64,000 bases of DNA from Candidatus Obscuribacterales bacterium (GCA_019744775.1 JAIETZ010000001.1:434001-498000), one strand, 5' to 3'; positions 26,691-35,735 are shown, numbered from the stretch's first letter. Notes: generated by a model from the letters alone, not told the origin. Made by a program: numbers and translations.

Positions 26691-27923
26691 TCAAAATCTC
26701 TTTTGAGTCGGATAGTTTATCGCAACTAATATAAGAAAAGCGATCACAACTATGTGCGACAACTCGCCGGCAATGACTGGCGGTGAAAGCATTCCGCCGG
26801 CCGCATATTCAGCCATTACCCATAATCTGACGCAGGCTGCCAAAGCTAAAGGCCAAACAAACATACGAATAACGCTTGACATGCCTGCATCTTGGTGCTG
26901 TTCGGGCGGAGGAGCATAACGTGAAGATTCGTATTCCTCTTCCTCTTGAGAACCTAATAATGATGATCTCAACCCAGTTGGTCCACCTACGCCCAATTTA
27001 GTTGGATGTGGCAATTGACCAACACCTGCTGTTGGAAAACGACTTGCAGATTCAAGCGGTGAAGACAACGGCGTATTCATTGAAGGAGTCTGACTTGGCG
27101 CGCTTGGCGTTGGAGTTGCCACGGGCATCGGTGATGATGTTGGTGGCACACTTACTGGAGAACTAATTGGCGGATTCATTGATGCCGGTGGTGCAACAGG
27201 TGGAGTCACCGGAGGCGGTGCTGCTGGAGTCGGAGCCGGCGTCTCTTCTTTTGGCTCATGGGAATGTGTGTGCATCGGAACTTTTGCAGCAAGCAAAGGC
27301 GAGCGCAAAACGTTTGGATCTTCAACTGTTTCAAAGTCATCGATGAAATCATCATATTCATCATATGTAGAATCCAAAAGCGGTGAATGCAAATGACCCG
27401 GCCTTGTATGACTCGGCTCTGCCGCAAAGCGATGTTGCGGTTGCTCAACTTCACTACCACCTAACAATGGAGATCTCAGTCCTTTATGTTTGGAGGCAAA
27501 CTCATCTTGCTCGGATTCATATTCGTATGATGGTTCTGAGCCACCCAAAATTGGTGATCTTAACGCGCGACCTTTCTTTCCGGTTGTGTGGATTGGTGGC
27601 TCCTCTTCTTCTTCGTACTCATCCGGCTTGAGCAAAGGCGAGTGCAATTTCTTCATTGGTTTTGGTGGCGTTGGTCTTTTAGCCTCTTCAATTGCCGATA
27701 TAGCTTCCGGAGTGACTGCCGGCTGTGTCGGCACAATCTCAGGCGCTGCCTGAACTGGCGGCGGGGCGGCGATTTCCGGCTCTTTTGCCGGCATTTGGGT
27801 GGCTACGGGAGCCGGATCAGGCTGAAGGCGCTGCCCACATTCAGCACAAAAACGGGCTGCGTCATCGTTAACCACACTACATATTGGGCAATTAATCACT
27901 TTCACTTCTCCGGCTACTGCCAA
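26691..27923 (-). CDS. Zinc-ribbon membrane protein with repeated LRSPLLGG motifs
   Basis: 410 aa. An N-terminal zinc ribbon (CPICSV then CAECGQ) is followed by a Pro-rich low-complexity region and two hydrophobic helices at the C-terminus. Between residues about 90 and 330 the motif L-(R/H)-S-P-(L/I)-L-(G) occurs about seven times, each followed by an acidic/Tyr-rich patch (for example LRSPLLGGSEVEQ, LHSPLLDSTYDEYDD). No known family. It is divergent from the TrbI-like gene. Confidence 0.65.
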   Translation of the reverse strand: MAVAGEVKVINCPICSVVNDDAARFCAECGQRLQPDPAPVATQMPAKEPEIAAPPPVQAAPEIVPTQPAVTPEAISAIEEAKRPTPPKPMKKLHSPLLKPDEYEEEEEPPIHTTGKKGRALRSPILGGSEPSYEYESEQDEFASKHKGLRSPLLGGSEVEQPQHRFAAEPSHTRPGHLHSPLLDSTYDEYDDFIDDFETVEDPNVLRSPLLAAKVPMHTHSHEPKEETPAPTPAAPPPVTPPVAPPASMNPPISSPVSVPPTSSPMPVATPTPSAPSQTPSMNTPLSSPLESASRFPTAGVGQLPHPTKLGVGGPTGLRSSLLGSQEEEEYESSRYAPPPEQHQDAGMSSVIRMFVWPLALAACVRLWVMAEYAAGGMLSPPVIAGELSHIVVIAFLILVAINYPTQKRF

Positions 27924-28061
27924 GTCATCCTACTATCTAGTTTAAACTTGTATTTTTCTTAACGATAGAGGTCTTTTTCAGAAAACGGTAATTTGCTTGC
28001 CAATAGGTCACATGTTAAACTGTCGAGTCGCTGGAAAGAGCAGCTCTTGAAAATCACAACA

Positions 28062-28925
28062 ATGAAACTGAAGTCCTTATCTGCACTAGCAAGCGCCCTG
28101 GCGGTTTTAGCGACCTGCGCGCCCGGTTACGCCGAAAATGCCCCTGCCAATTCCGGCAATGGGCTTAACTTCAAGTTCTTTACAGAAGAGCCGCCCGAAT
28201 CCCAAGAATCGACTCAGGCAGCTCCGGCAGCCCCCAGCAATCCGGATAAAGAGACAGAAACTACCGCTGCCACACCTGCCAAAGAAGAAGTAGCTCATTC
28301 ATCTATTGATGATGAGGCACCTGCCGATGGCACACAAATAGCCAGCCGTAAACTGACAGGTTATATTCGCGTGGTTCCGGTTGGAACAAAAATTCCAATC
28401 ATTATGGATAGCGCTGTTGACAGTGATACCAGTCAGGAAGGCGATGAATTTACAGCTAGATCATCTGAAGATCTATCAATTGATGGATCAACAGTATTGC
28501 CGGCTGGTTCAATCATCAAAGGACGTATCGCTAAAATAAGTCCGCCAAAGACAATGGGCAGATCCGGTGCGGTCAGCCTGAAATTCGACACAGTTACAAC
28601 TCCAGACGATCGTCAAATTCCAATTGTGGCCAATCTGGTGGCACATGGTGGTGTTGTGCACGCACGTCGTGGATTGAAAGATATTGCTATTGATGGTGCC
28701 ACCATTACTCTGCCGACGGCAGCCGGTTTAGGAATTGGTCTTCTTGCCGGTGGAACAGGACAAGGACGCGTAAGTCCGGGAGTCGGCGCTGGTATCGGTG
28801 CCGGTGTCGGTGTTGCAGTTGGTGCAGCAATTCTTCTAATTAAAAAAGGCAAGCGTGTTGATGTGCGTCCAGGCGACGAGTTAAAAATCGAACTCGGCGA
28901 AGACCTGCGCATGCCTGTAATGTAA
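28062..28925 (+). CDS. Exported TrbI/VirB10-like beta-domain protein
   Basis: 287 aa from ATG 28062, chosen because a signal peptide (LSALASALAVLATCAPGYA) starts right there; the frame is open upstream to 27993. After an acidic linker comes VPVGTKIPIIMDSAVDSDTS, GDEFTARSSEDLSIDG, VLPAGSIIKGRIAKISP and VSLKFDTVTTPDDRQIPI, the strand order of the TrbI/VirB10 C-terminal domain. A Gly-rich segment (GLGIGLLAGGTGQ...GVGAGIGAG) follows and could cross a membrane. There is no conjugation machinery nearby, so it is likely an envelope protein using the same fold. Confidence 0.72.
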   Translation: MKLKSLSALASALAVLATCAPGYAENAPANSGNGLNFKFFTEEPPESQESTQAAPAAPSNPDKETETTAATPAKEEVAHSSIDDEAPADGTQIASRKLTGYIRVVPVGTKIPIIMDSAVDSDTSQEGDEFTARSSEDLSIDGSTVLPAGSIIKGRIAKISPPKTMGRSGAVSLKFDTVTTPDDRQIPIVANLVAHGGVVHARRGLKDIAIDGATITLPTAAGLGIGLLAGGTGQGRVSPGVGAGIGAGVGVAVGAAILLIKKGKRVDVRPGDELKIELGEDLRMPVM

Positions 28926-28946
28926 TTTCCAATTGAATCTGCCCTC

Positions 28947-28973
28947 GTAGGGGCGCATTGCATGCGCCCGCAC
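28947..28973. repeat. GC-rich palindromic repeat, copy 1
   Basis: GTAGGGGCGCATTGCATGCGCCC: stem GGGCGCA, loop TTGCA, TGCGCCC at 28951-28969, flanked by GTAG and GCAC. It lies 22 bases after the TrbI-like gene. The same core stem occurs at 33552, 35688 and 42226. Confidence 0.8.
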
Positions 28974-29072
28974 AAAACCCCAGGGTAAATACTAGTATCC
29001 ACTCCAGGCAAAGCCCGTCGATACCGCGCATCCTTGACATTACACTTAGCGTACCAGCAACGCAGGTGAATC

Positions 29073-30590
29073 ATGTCGAAATACGATCACGCCGGAAGAG
29101 CGGCCTTGTTGTCTTTGATTCCTGGTCTCGGGCATATATATGAAGGACAAAACAGAAAGGGAATTCTATTTCTTGTTGTCGGTGCAATAAATTTTTTGCT
29201 CTTTCTAGTCATTGTGCTGAACGATCAAATGATCCTCAACATGACACAACTTGGCGCGGCTTATCACATCGAACCAAATGATCAACTCATCGAAGTGTTG
29301 AAACAAGTTACATTCGGCAGCACCGTATCCATTATGTTTGGCGGAATGTTCTTGAGTTTTCTTGCCTACACCATTCAAGATGCATACGATCAAGCTTCCT
29401 TCACCAAACGCAGACGCATTTATCCCGAGCACATCTGGGAAATGCCTGAAGCAACTTCAAGCTCTTACATCATTCATTTCGCGCTCATGGCCAGTTGTTT
29501 CATTCTGGCAATGTTTTTTCTTGTTCCGCCCAAACCAAAACAACAAGTAACAGACATCATGTTTATTGAAAATTTCAAGAAGGAAAAACCCGTCAAAACA
29601 ATTACACACATTCAGTCGACAAATGCGTCAAAACCATCAGGCAAACATAATCCCAACAAAGAGATAGCAAAAGCCGGCTCTTCGGCTAGCGCACCATCAA
29701 AACCGCAAAAGAAAGTCATGCCGATTGCAAAGCCCAATTTGCCGGTTTACGCTGCTCACGCACCACAACCAGCTTCAAGAACAGTAATGCTCACTTCTGC
29801 ACCATTACCGGCACAACCGCAATTGGCGCAAAAAGCATCGGTCCCTGTGCCCACACTTTCGCAACATCTAGCATCTACCCCACCAACTCCTATTTCGCGC
29901 GTAGGACAAAACAGTCAATTTGTCACAGCTCCGGAAGCAAGACAAGTTAATTTAGCGCCCGAAAATATGGGAACGTCGACAAACTTTGCCAGATCAAATG
30001 CGGGCAATGTAAATTCGCATGCGCCACAATCAACATCACCGATTGCATCCGCCAATTCATTTGGTCAAGGAAACTTGCCCATGCCGAAATCCAGCACAAA
30101 TTTCGGATCAAATGGAGGCGGAACAACTACTGCGCCTCAGCCAATGAGGGCCAATACTGGTGGACCAACAAATGGAAATGGATTTGTTCCTATTGCACCA
30201 AGTCTTCCTCTCCCCGGCATAGCACCAGGAATAGGACGCGAAGCTAATTCGGATGCAAATCATTCAGGCGATCGTTCAAGTCCTGGAAGTACTCAAAGTC
30301 CGGATTTCGGTCCATATATGGACGAACTACAAAGGAGAATTAAGCGCGCATGGATTCCACCAGTGGATCAAGAAACAAAACGCGTCGTAGTAAATTTCAA
30401 GATTCACAGTGACGGACATGTTTCGAATTTGCGAATAGAAAAATCTTCCGGCTCATCGCGTGCCGATCAAGCAGCGCTTGTAGCTGTGGAAAATGCACAA
30501 CCGTTTAAGCAACTTCCCAAATATGCTCCTAACGATGTCGACATTCAATTCACGTTTGACTACAACGTTTTTGGAGGACATAGACAATAA
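29073..30590 (+). CDS. TonB-like energy transducer with N-terminal TM2-like domain (paralogue 1)
   Basis: 505 aa. N-terminal TM2-like membrane pair (LLSLIPGLGHIYEGQNRKG and following helices), then a fourth helix with the TonB SxxxH motif (Ser131, His135 in SYIIHFALMASC) leading into VPPKPKQQVTDIMFIE, the usual TonB exit sequence. A Pro/Ala/Ser/Asn-rich periplasmic spacer (about 170-400) connects to a C-terminal TonB domain ([28 protein letters not shown]). TonB carries proton-motive energy from ExbB/ExbD to outer-membrane receptors. It is followed by a second copy, exbB and exbD. Confidence 0.87.
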   Translation: MSKYDHAGRAALLSLIPGLGHIYEGQNRKGILFLVVGAINFLLFLVIVLNDQMILNMTQLGAAYHIEPNDQLIEVLKQVTFGSTVSIMFGGMFLSFLAYTIQDAYDQASFTKRRRIYPEHIWEMPEATSSSYIIHFALMASCFILAMFFLVPPKPKQQVTDIMFIENFKKEKPVKTITHIQSTNASKPSGKHNPNKEIAKAGSSASAPSKPQKKVMPIAKPNLPVYAAHAPQPASRTVMLTSAPLPAQPQLAQKASVPVPTLSQHLASTPPTPISRVGQNSQFVTAPEARQVNLAPENMGTSTNFARSNAGNVNSHAPQSTSPIASANSFGQGNLPMPKSSTNFGSNGGGTTTAPQPMRANTGGPTNGNGFVPIAPSLPLPGIAPGIGREANSDANHSGDRSSPGSTQSPDFGPYMDELQRRIKRAWIPPVDQETKRVVVNFKIHSDGHVSNLRIEKSSGSSRADQAALVAVENAQPFKQLPKYAPNDVDIQFTFDYNVFGGHRQ

Positions 30591-30894
30591 GACTGATAAT
30601 TCAGGAAAAACACTAGAGCCCGACGAGTGCGCCTATTTTAAAATCTAATATTAAGTGACTTAACATTTGAATAAAGCAAGTAAAAAGAGCAATAAAAGGC
30701 ACACGCCGGGTACAACACGATTACAAGGCATAGTTAGGGGGGACGCATTTTCAAATTGGCAAAAGGCGGTACTGGCCAGTGGTAGGCATACGTACTGTGT
30801 TATACTTAACACGGCGTTAATAATAAAACTTACTACTCAAAATGACCTGGACCGCTACGCCGAGAACGTCTTTCCATCTTCGTAGCAGCAAGAA
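30591..30894 (+). other. Intergenic region of 304 bases between the two tonB-like genes
   Basis: AT-rich with a TTATACTT box near 30801 inside the near-palindrome GTGTTATACTTAACAC, which could be a promoter -10 region for the second tonB-like gene. A 72-codon frame from a TTG at 30667 exists but has no ribosome binding site and no recognisable product, so it is not called. No RNA gene seen. Confidence 0.45.
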
Positions 30895-32829
30895 ATGACT
30901 AGTACATCTTTCCGTCCAAGCAATTTTTCACAGCCACCACGCGATCCAAGCGTTGCGGCTATGCTTTCGATCATTCCCGGACTGGGACAGCTGTATAACG
31001 GTCAGACACGCAAAGGTTTTCTATTCCTCGGCGTAAGCGCCATCAACTTCATAATTTTCCTGGTGATAATCTTCACCGATCCTATCTTGTCCTTCCTTCT
31101 GGGAATGGGACAAAGTTTTCACGTCAAACCAAATCACTTGCTGGTTGAAGTAGTTAGCCAAGCTCACTTCGGCAGCGCAGTGTCCATAATGTTTATCGGA
31201 CTCGTTTTGAGTTTCATTTCGTTTGCAGTGCGTGATGCTTACGATCACGCAGCAACAATTCAAAGAAAACACATTTATCCTGAGTATGTTGTGGAAATGC
31301 CGGAAGCAACTTCCGGTTCGTACATTGTGCACTTCACCATGATGATGACTTGCTTCATCCTGGCGTTTTTCTTCTTAGTGCCACCACCACCAAAAACTCA
31401 AGTAACCGATATTGAGTTCATTCAAGATCAGCCGATCACACAGAAAAAGATTCAGTCGAAAAGACGCGCTCAACATGCATCCGAATCATCCGGACAGCAT
31501 CGCAAAGAGCCCGTTGAAGCTCCATCGCCTGCACCAAAGGCAGCAAGCAAAGCAAATGCACCGTCTGCAAAGCCAAGTCCGGCAAAACCGTCGGAACATA
31601 ACACACCGACACCAAAACCGGCTCAACCTTCACCGACACCAAGACCAGCTCAGCCGACACCAACTCGTCAGGCTCCGGCTCCAACTCCTACACCGGCTCC
31701 GCGTCCATCGCCGACGCCAACACCGCATCCATCTCCGGCGCCAACGCCGACACCTGCAGCGCGTCCAACTCCGACTAGAGCAATGCCGACTCCAACTGCA
31801 CGTCCGACACCTTCACCGATGGCTCATCCTTCACCAAGTCCATCACCAAGACCGAGTCCATCACCGACTCCTAATCCTTCACCGAGCCCGTCACCTTCTC
31901 CTTCGGCGCATCCAAGCCCGAGTCCGGCTCCATTCCCATTGCCATTTTTCAAACCATCAGGCGCACCTTCACCAAGCCCAAGTCCATCGCCTACACCAAC
32001 TGCTCGTCCAGGCGGTGGAGCACCGATGCCAATGGCTAGATCAGCCGGTGGCCCGGCTGGCGGTGGTGCAGCACCTTCGCCACATCCATCACCAATTTCT
32101 TTGTCTCAAGGTGGTGGTGGCATTCCATCATTCTTCCCGGCACCTAAAGCCGGTGGTGGTGGTTCTCAATCAGGTTTTGCTCCAGGATCTACTGCTCCAA
32201 TGGCTTCCAATAGTCGTGGCGGTGGCGGCGGTTTTGCCGGCAACCCCATGCCTAAGGCTCAAATGGGCGGTGGACCAACCTCTTTAGGTGGCGGCGGCGG
32301 TCCTTCAGGCGGCGCACCGGCACCAATTAGAGCCGGAGGCGGTGGCGCTCCAGGCGGATCATCTGGTGGACCAGCTATTGCAGTTGCCCCGTCTATTCCA
32401 CGCGCTTCAGGCGGTGGAGCCGGTAGTCCGGCAGGTGGGGGCGGCGGCGAAGGTGCTCGCGGCAACCCGGATGCCAATAACAATCCCAACGGACGTCCAT
32501 CACTTGATGCTCAAAAAGATGTTGACTTCGGTCCTTATATGGCCGATTTGCAAAGACGCATTAAGCGCGCTTGGTTCCCACCAAAAGGTCAAGAATCAAG
32601 ACGCGTGGTCGTAATTTTCAAGATTCACTCTGACGGATCACTTTCTCACTTGCGCCTGGATCACACGTCTGGCATGGCTATTGCCGACCAGGCTGCGCTA
32701 AAGGCTGTGGAAAATGCCGCACCATTTAGACCCTTGCCAGCCGGTGCGCCGACAGATGTCGACATTCAATTTACCTTTGACTACAACGTATTTGGCGGTG
32801 GTGGACGTGGAACGTTCCGTCAGTTCTGA
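30895..32829 (+). CDS. TonB-like energy transducer with TM2-like domain and very long Pro- and Gly-rich spacer (paralogue 2)
   Basis: 644 aa. Same plan as the upstream paralogue: [18 protein letters not shown], three further helices, the SxxxH motif (Ser142, His146 in [12 protein letters not shown]), [16 protein letters not shown] and a C-terminal TonB domain ([43 protein letters not shown]). The spacer is about 370 residues: first PSPTPTP-type repeats (about 190-380), then Gly-rich repeats (about 385-530). The two C-terminal domains are nearly identical while the spacers are unrelated. Likely partner of the downstream ExbB and ExbD. Confidence 0.88.
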   Translation: MTSTSFRPSNFSQPPRDPSVAAMLSIIPGLGQLYNGQTRKGFLFLGVSAINFIIFLVIIFTDPILSFLLGMGQSFHVKPNHLLVEVVSQAHFGSAVSIMFIGLVLSFISFAVRDAYDHAATIQRKHIYPEYVVEMPEATSGSYIVHFTMMMTCFILAFFFLVPPPPKTQVTDIEFIQDQPITQKKIQSKRRAQHASESSGQHRKEPVEAPSPAPKAASKANAPSAKPSPAKPSEHNTPTPKPAQPSPTPRPAQPTPTRQAPAPTPTPAPRPSPTPTPHPSPAPTPTPAARPTPTRAMPTPTARPTPSPMAHPSPSPSPRPSPSPTPNPSPSPSPSPSAHPSPSPAPFPLPFFKPSGAPSPSPSPSPTPTARPGGGAPMPMARSAGGPAGGGAAPSPHPSPISLSQGGGGIPSFFPAPKAGGGGSQSGFAPGSTAPMASNSRGGGGGFAGNPMPKAQMGGGPTSLGGGGGPSGGAPAPIRAGGGGAPGGSSGGPAIAVAPSIPRASGGGAGSPAGGGGGEGARGNPDANNNPNGRPSLDAQKDVDFGPYMADLQRRIKRAWFPPKGQESRRVVVIFKIHSDGSLSHLRLDHTSGMAIADQAALKAVENAAPFRPLPAGAPTDVDIQFTFDYNVFGGGGRGTFRQF

Positions 32830-32892
32830 TACACTCTTGTAGATAATCTTTAAAGTAGCGCTTAGCAGGTTGCCAACTAACCAGGAGAGACC

Positions 32893-33534
32893 ATGGAAAA
32901 CAAATTCTTCACCTTCTTCATGGAGTTCATGATCCGGGACTGGTTTGCCTCCATTCCCATTACCATTTGCTCCATCTTGACGGTTGCGGTAGTTATCGAG
33001 AGATATCTTTACTACCAAAAAAATCGCCGCGATGTATCCGCCTTCATTCACCAACTGCAGCGTGAGCTGGAGCGTGGTCAATTGCAAGCAGCTCAAGCAA
33101 CTTGCAGCCGCCTCGGTGGTGTAATCGGCGAAGTAGCTGAAGAAGGCGTGCGTTTGATGGCTGAACAGAAGGAAGACTTCTCCAAAGCTTTCGACATTAC
33201 CGTAGGTCTTGTTACACGCAAACTGGAAAAGAACCTGGCTATTCTTGGAACAATTGGAGCGACTGCACCATTTATTGGATTGTTCGGAACAGTGGTCGGC
33301 GTTGTATTTACACTTGACCAATTGGGCGTCGGCGGTGGTGGCACCCCGGTAGTTGTTACCGGTGTGGCTAAAGCGCTTATCGCTACAGGTTACGGTCTTA
33401 TCGTCGCCATCCTCGCTGTTATTTTCAACAACGTCTACACCAACACAGTGAAGCGTTTTGATGATGACTTCTTGCTCCTCAAGCTCTTGTTCTTGAGCTT
33501 CGTCGGAACAGAAGCAGCAGGACACACACGGTAA
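32893..33534 (+). CDS. exbB: ExbB/TolQ/MotA-family proton channel protein
   Basis: 213 aa inner-membrane protein with three hydrophobic helices (about 18-40, 120-145, 160-180). The family signature LGTIGATAPFIGLFGTVVGV is intact. With ExbD it forms the proton channel that powers TonB. CCAGGAGAGACC supplies the ribosome binding site before the ATG at 32893. It follows the second tonB-like gene by 63 bases and is separated from exbD by a palindromic repeat. Confidence 0.95.
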   Translation: MENKFFTFFMEFMIRDWFASIPITICSILTVAVVIERYLYYQKNRRDVSAFIHQLQRELERGQLQAAQATCSRLGGVIGEVAEEGVRLMAEQKEDFSKAFDITVGLVTRKLEKNLAILGTIGATAPFIGLFGTVVGVVFTLDQLGVGGGGTPVVVTGVAKALIATGYGLIVAILAVIFNNVYTNTVKRFDDDFLLLKLLFLSFVGTEAAGHTR

Positions 33535-33551
33535 TTTAGGGACTACAAATG

Positions 33552-33570
33552 GGGCGCATCGCATGCGCCC
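33552..33570. repeat. GC-rich palindromic repeat, copy 2
   Basis: Stem GGGCGCA, loop TCGCA, TGCGCCC, lying in the 65-base gap between exbB and exbD. Its position inside an operon makes a role in transcript stability or differential expression possible. Confidence 0.8.
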
Positions 33571-33599
33571 GGATATTAAGGAAAGGGGGGTGATCGTTT

Positions 33600-34028
33600 A
33601 TGGCAATGGGTCAAACAGGCCAGAACTTTGAGGATATAAACGTCACTCCTCTTACCGACGTATTCCTTGTACTTCTGGTAATCATGATCTTGATTGCGCC
33701 CCTTATCGACAAATCAGATCTGAAAATCAAACCACCAGAAACTCGCAACGCTAAAAAAGATGATGCGAGCAAAGCTATTTTTATTGACGTGGACAAGACA
33801 GGCAAAATTGCTATCAACAGCAAAGAGCTTCCTGCAGGCGCCACCACTGAAGAAATTCAAGCGAAAATAAAAGACTTACAAGTACGCGCCGGTCGTGATG
33901 ATGTGCCGGTCACAGTCAATGCCGACGGTGATGCTAAACAGCGCGATGTGGTCGCTATCATGACGGCCGCTGCTGCTGCCGGCATCAAACGCATGCGCGT
34001 CGCCACTGTACAAGAATCTCAGTACTAA
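33600..34028 (+). CDS. exbD: ExbD/TolR-family biopolymer transport protein
   Basis: 142 aa with one N-terminal membrane helix. The conserved motif INVTPLTDVFLVLLVIMI carries the membrane Asp20 that shuttles protons, and the periplasmic domain ends with DVVAIMTAAAAAGIKRMRVA as in ExbD/TolR. The ribosome binding site is AAAGGGGGG about 8 nt upstream. Last gene of the TonB cluster; 16 bases later the structured element B begins. Confidence 0.95.
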   Translation: MAMGQTGQNFEDINVTPLTDVFLVLLVIMILIAPLIDKSDLKIKPPETRNAKKDDASKAIFIDVDKTGKIAINSKELPAGATTEEIQAKIKDLQVRAGRDDVPVTVNADGDAKQRDVVAIMTAAAAAGIKRMRVATVQESQY

Positions 34029-34044
34029 GGACTTCATCATGAAG

Positions 34045-34169
34045 CAACAGCGAGAATGGAGCATTGCGAGGAGCAATGCAAGGAGACGACACTAAATGTG
34101 TCGTCGGGGGAGCGTGGGTAGCCGGAAGGCAAGCAAAGGCACTGGCTCTGCAGCGCCGGAGCGCTAAAT
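34045..34169 (+). repeat. Dispersed structured element, copy B (leader of aroE)
   Basis: Longest copy. Core hairpin GCATTGC, loop GAGGA, GCAATGC (34061-34079), then AAGGA, then hairpin GACGACAC, loop TAAAT, GTGTCGTC (34085-34105), then GGGGGAGCGTGGGTAGCCGG and a tail CAGCGCCGGAGCGCTAAAT. GGAG at 34158-34161 is 8 nt before the aroE ATG. The tail and core align with copy C; the second hairpin aligns with copy D. Confidence 0.78.
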
Positions 34170-35045
34170 ATGTCTCGGTACTACCGACTCGGTCTCATTG
34201 GGCATCCGGTAGCCCATTCGCTTTCGCCTACGCTGCATAAGGCTGCGCTAGATCACTTCGGATTATCAGGAACGTACGATCTAATAGATATTCGTCCGGA
34301 AGATCTCAAAGTTCGAGTCACGGAACTAATCGCAAATGGTTTCATCGGACTCAATGTCACGGTTCCCTACAAGCAAGAGTTGTTCAGTCTCGCTGACAGC
34401 CTCACGGAAGAAGCGCAATTAACCAGAGCAATTAATTGCATGAAGGTTTTACCGTCAGGCACTATCGTTGCCCACAATACGGATCTTGGTGGCTTCATGC
34501 AGTCTTTAACGACTCTTACTGCCGGTAAGCCAGGACAAGGCAGTGCTTATATTCTTGGCACTGGAGGCGCAGCAAGAGCCGCTGCTCACGGTCTTATTAA
34601 GCTTGAATATCCGCAGGTAGTAATTGTCGGACGCAATAAGGAAAAGGCAGAAGAACTCATTCAACAGCTTGGTAAACCCAAGAATGTCTCTATCAGTTTG
34701 GTTGACAGTCTTAAGAGCAAAGACAAGCCCTCATTAATCGTTAACGCTACAGATATAGGGGTTAAAGACAAAGAATTGCCCGCTTGGGCAAAAGACCTCA
34801 TGTCGTTTGCAGCACCCGAAGCGCTTTTATTCGATATGGTCTACGCAAAAGCACCAGATCTGACACCTTTTATGAGACACGCGAAGGTCTTAGGTATGAC
34901 AGGCATTGACGGACTGGACATGCTCATCGAGCAAGCCGTTTTATCATTCGCTTTTTGGACCGCAATGATCTGCCCGCAGGATATAATGCGAAAAGCGGTG
35001 GATGCAAAAATTGTGGGGGATAGGCTATGTTCTGGGACGGATTAA
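34170..35045 (+). CDS. aroE: Shikimate dehydrogenase
   Basis: 291 aa NADPH-dependent enzyme of aromatic amino acid synthesis. Shikimate-binding HSLSPTLHKAAL, catalytic Lys68 in NVTVPYK, catalytic Asp105 in HNTDLGGF, dinucleotide motif LGTGGAARAAAHGL and NRxK-like VGRNKEKAEEL are present. The usual NATPxGM block reads NATDIGV. Its ribosome binding site comes from structured element B. It overlaps cvpA by 19 bases. Confidence 0.95.
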   Translation: MSRYYRLGLIGHPVAHSLSPTLHKAALDHFGLSGTYDLIDIRPEDLKVRVTELIANGFIGLNVTVPYKQELFSLADSLTEEAQLTRAINCMKVLPSGTIVAHNTDLGGFMQSLTTLTAGKPGQGSAYILGTGGAARAAAHGLIKLEYPQVVIVGRNKEKAEELIQQLGKPKNVSISLVDSLKSKDKPSLIVNATDIGVKDKELPAWAKDLMSFAAPEALLFDMVYAKAPDLTPFMRHAKVLGMTGIDGLDMLIEQAVLSFAFWTAMICPQDIMRKAVDAKIVGDRLCSGTD

Positions 35046-35593
35046 CAGCAGTCTTAGCTATTGGACTATTCATTGCCGGCTGGAAGCGCGGATTTCTGGC
35101 ATCGCTTCCAAGCCCTATCGCAATAGTAGCCGCAACTCTTATCACGCAGCATATTTACATTGACTTTGCGCAATGGCTCTCGCAGCAGTTAAGACTTGAT
35201 CCGCTACCAGCAGTTGGCACCGGCTACGTAATGTGTTGGTTGACTATTGATACAGCAGTTGAACTAATCATCAGCATGTTTCTCAAAGGAAGATTTGCCG
35301 AACATACCCCGATTGTTTTGAATCAAATAGCCGGTGGATTTTGGGGCGTAGCAAAAGCCGCAATTATCATTATTCTTCCCTTGATGGCACTTTCCGTAGA
35401 CATAAAAATTCCCGTGCCACCAAAAGACGTATCTGGATTAATAGCACCAGAAATTCCCACTCACAGTGATTCCACCGTTATGCCTATACTGCACAAAGCG
35501 GCAGAAGCTTTACTGCCCACTGTCGGAAATTATGTGGTATCAACCAACGCTCCAAGTTTCGAACCTAAGTACGAAAATATAGAAGCTAAATAA
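35027..35593 (+). CDS. CvpA-family membrane protein
   Basis: 188 aa with four hydrophobic segments. The opening WDGLTAVLAIGLFIAGWKRGF with the Gly-x-x-x-Gly motif and GGFWGVAKAAIIII are typical of CvpA (colicin V production) proteins, recently tied to envelope integrity. The start overlaps the end of aroE with its own GGGGGATAGG ribosome binding site, indicating translational coupling. An inverted repeat AGCCTG/CAGGCT (35608-35643) follows the stop. Confidence 0.82.
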   Translation: MFWDGLTAVLAIGLFIAGWKRGFLASLPSPIAIVAATLITQHIYIDFAQWLSQQLRLDPLPAVGTGYVMCWLTIDTAVELIISMFLKGRFAEHTPIVLNQIAGGFWGVAKAAIIIILPLMALSVDIKIPVPPKDVSGLIAPEIPTHSDSTVMPILHKAAEALLPTVGNYVVSTNAPSFEPKYENIEAK

Positions 35594-35687
35594 TAGTAAG
35601 GACTGTCAGCCTGAACCCATTCGACTAACGCTCAGGGCAGGCTCCGCTAAGAATTTCGTATGTTATAGACGTGAGATTCTACGGCAA

Positions 35688-35706
35688 GGGCGCATGCAAT
35701 GCGCCC
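35688..35706. repeat. GC-rich palindromic repeat, copy 3
   Basis: Stem GGGCGCA, loop TGCAA, TGCGCCC followed by CTAC, in the convergent gap between the cvpA-like gene and the SCP2 gene. In opposite orientation to copy 1 when the flanking GTAG is used as polarity. Confidence 0.8.
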
Positions 35707-35735
35707 CTACAAAACAGAATAAAGATACAGACGTC

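Noticed and set aside
30667-30885. 72-codon frame before the second tonB-like gene
   Set aside because: TTG start without Shine-Dalgarno, no family, and it covers a probable promoter.
31570-32010. Dense short repeats that look like a repeat array or CRISPR at low resolution
   Set aside because: They are codon repeats for Pro-Ser/Pro-Thr in the spacer of the second TonB-like protein; units are short, irregular and in frame, with no spacers.
31412-32287. 291-aa plus-strand frame inside the TonB-like gene
   Set aside because: It is the shifted reading of the Pro/Gly-rich repeats, giving His/Gln/Arg/Leu low complexity without a start signal.
32698-33564. 288-aa minus-strand frame opposite exbB
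   Set aside because: ExbB on the plus strand has an intact family signature; the opposite frame is Cys/Ser-rich noise.
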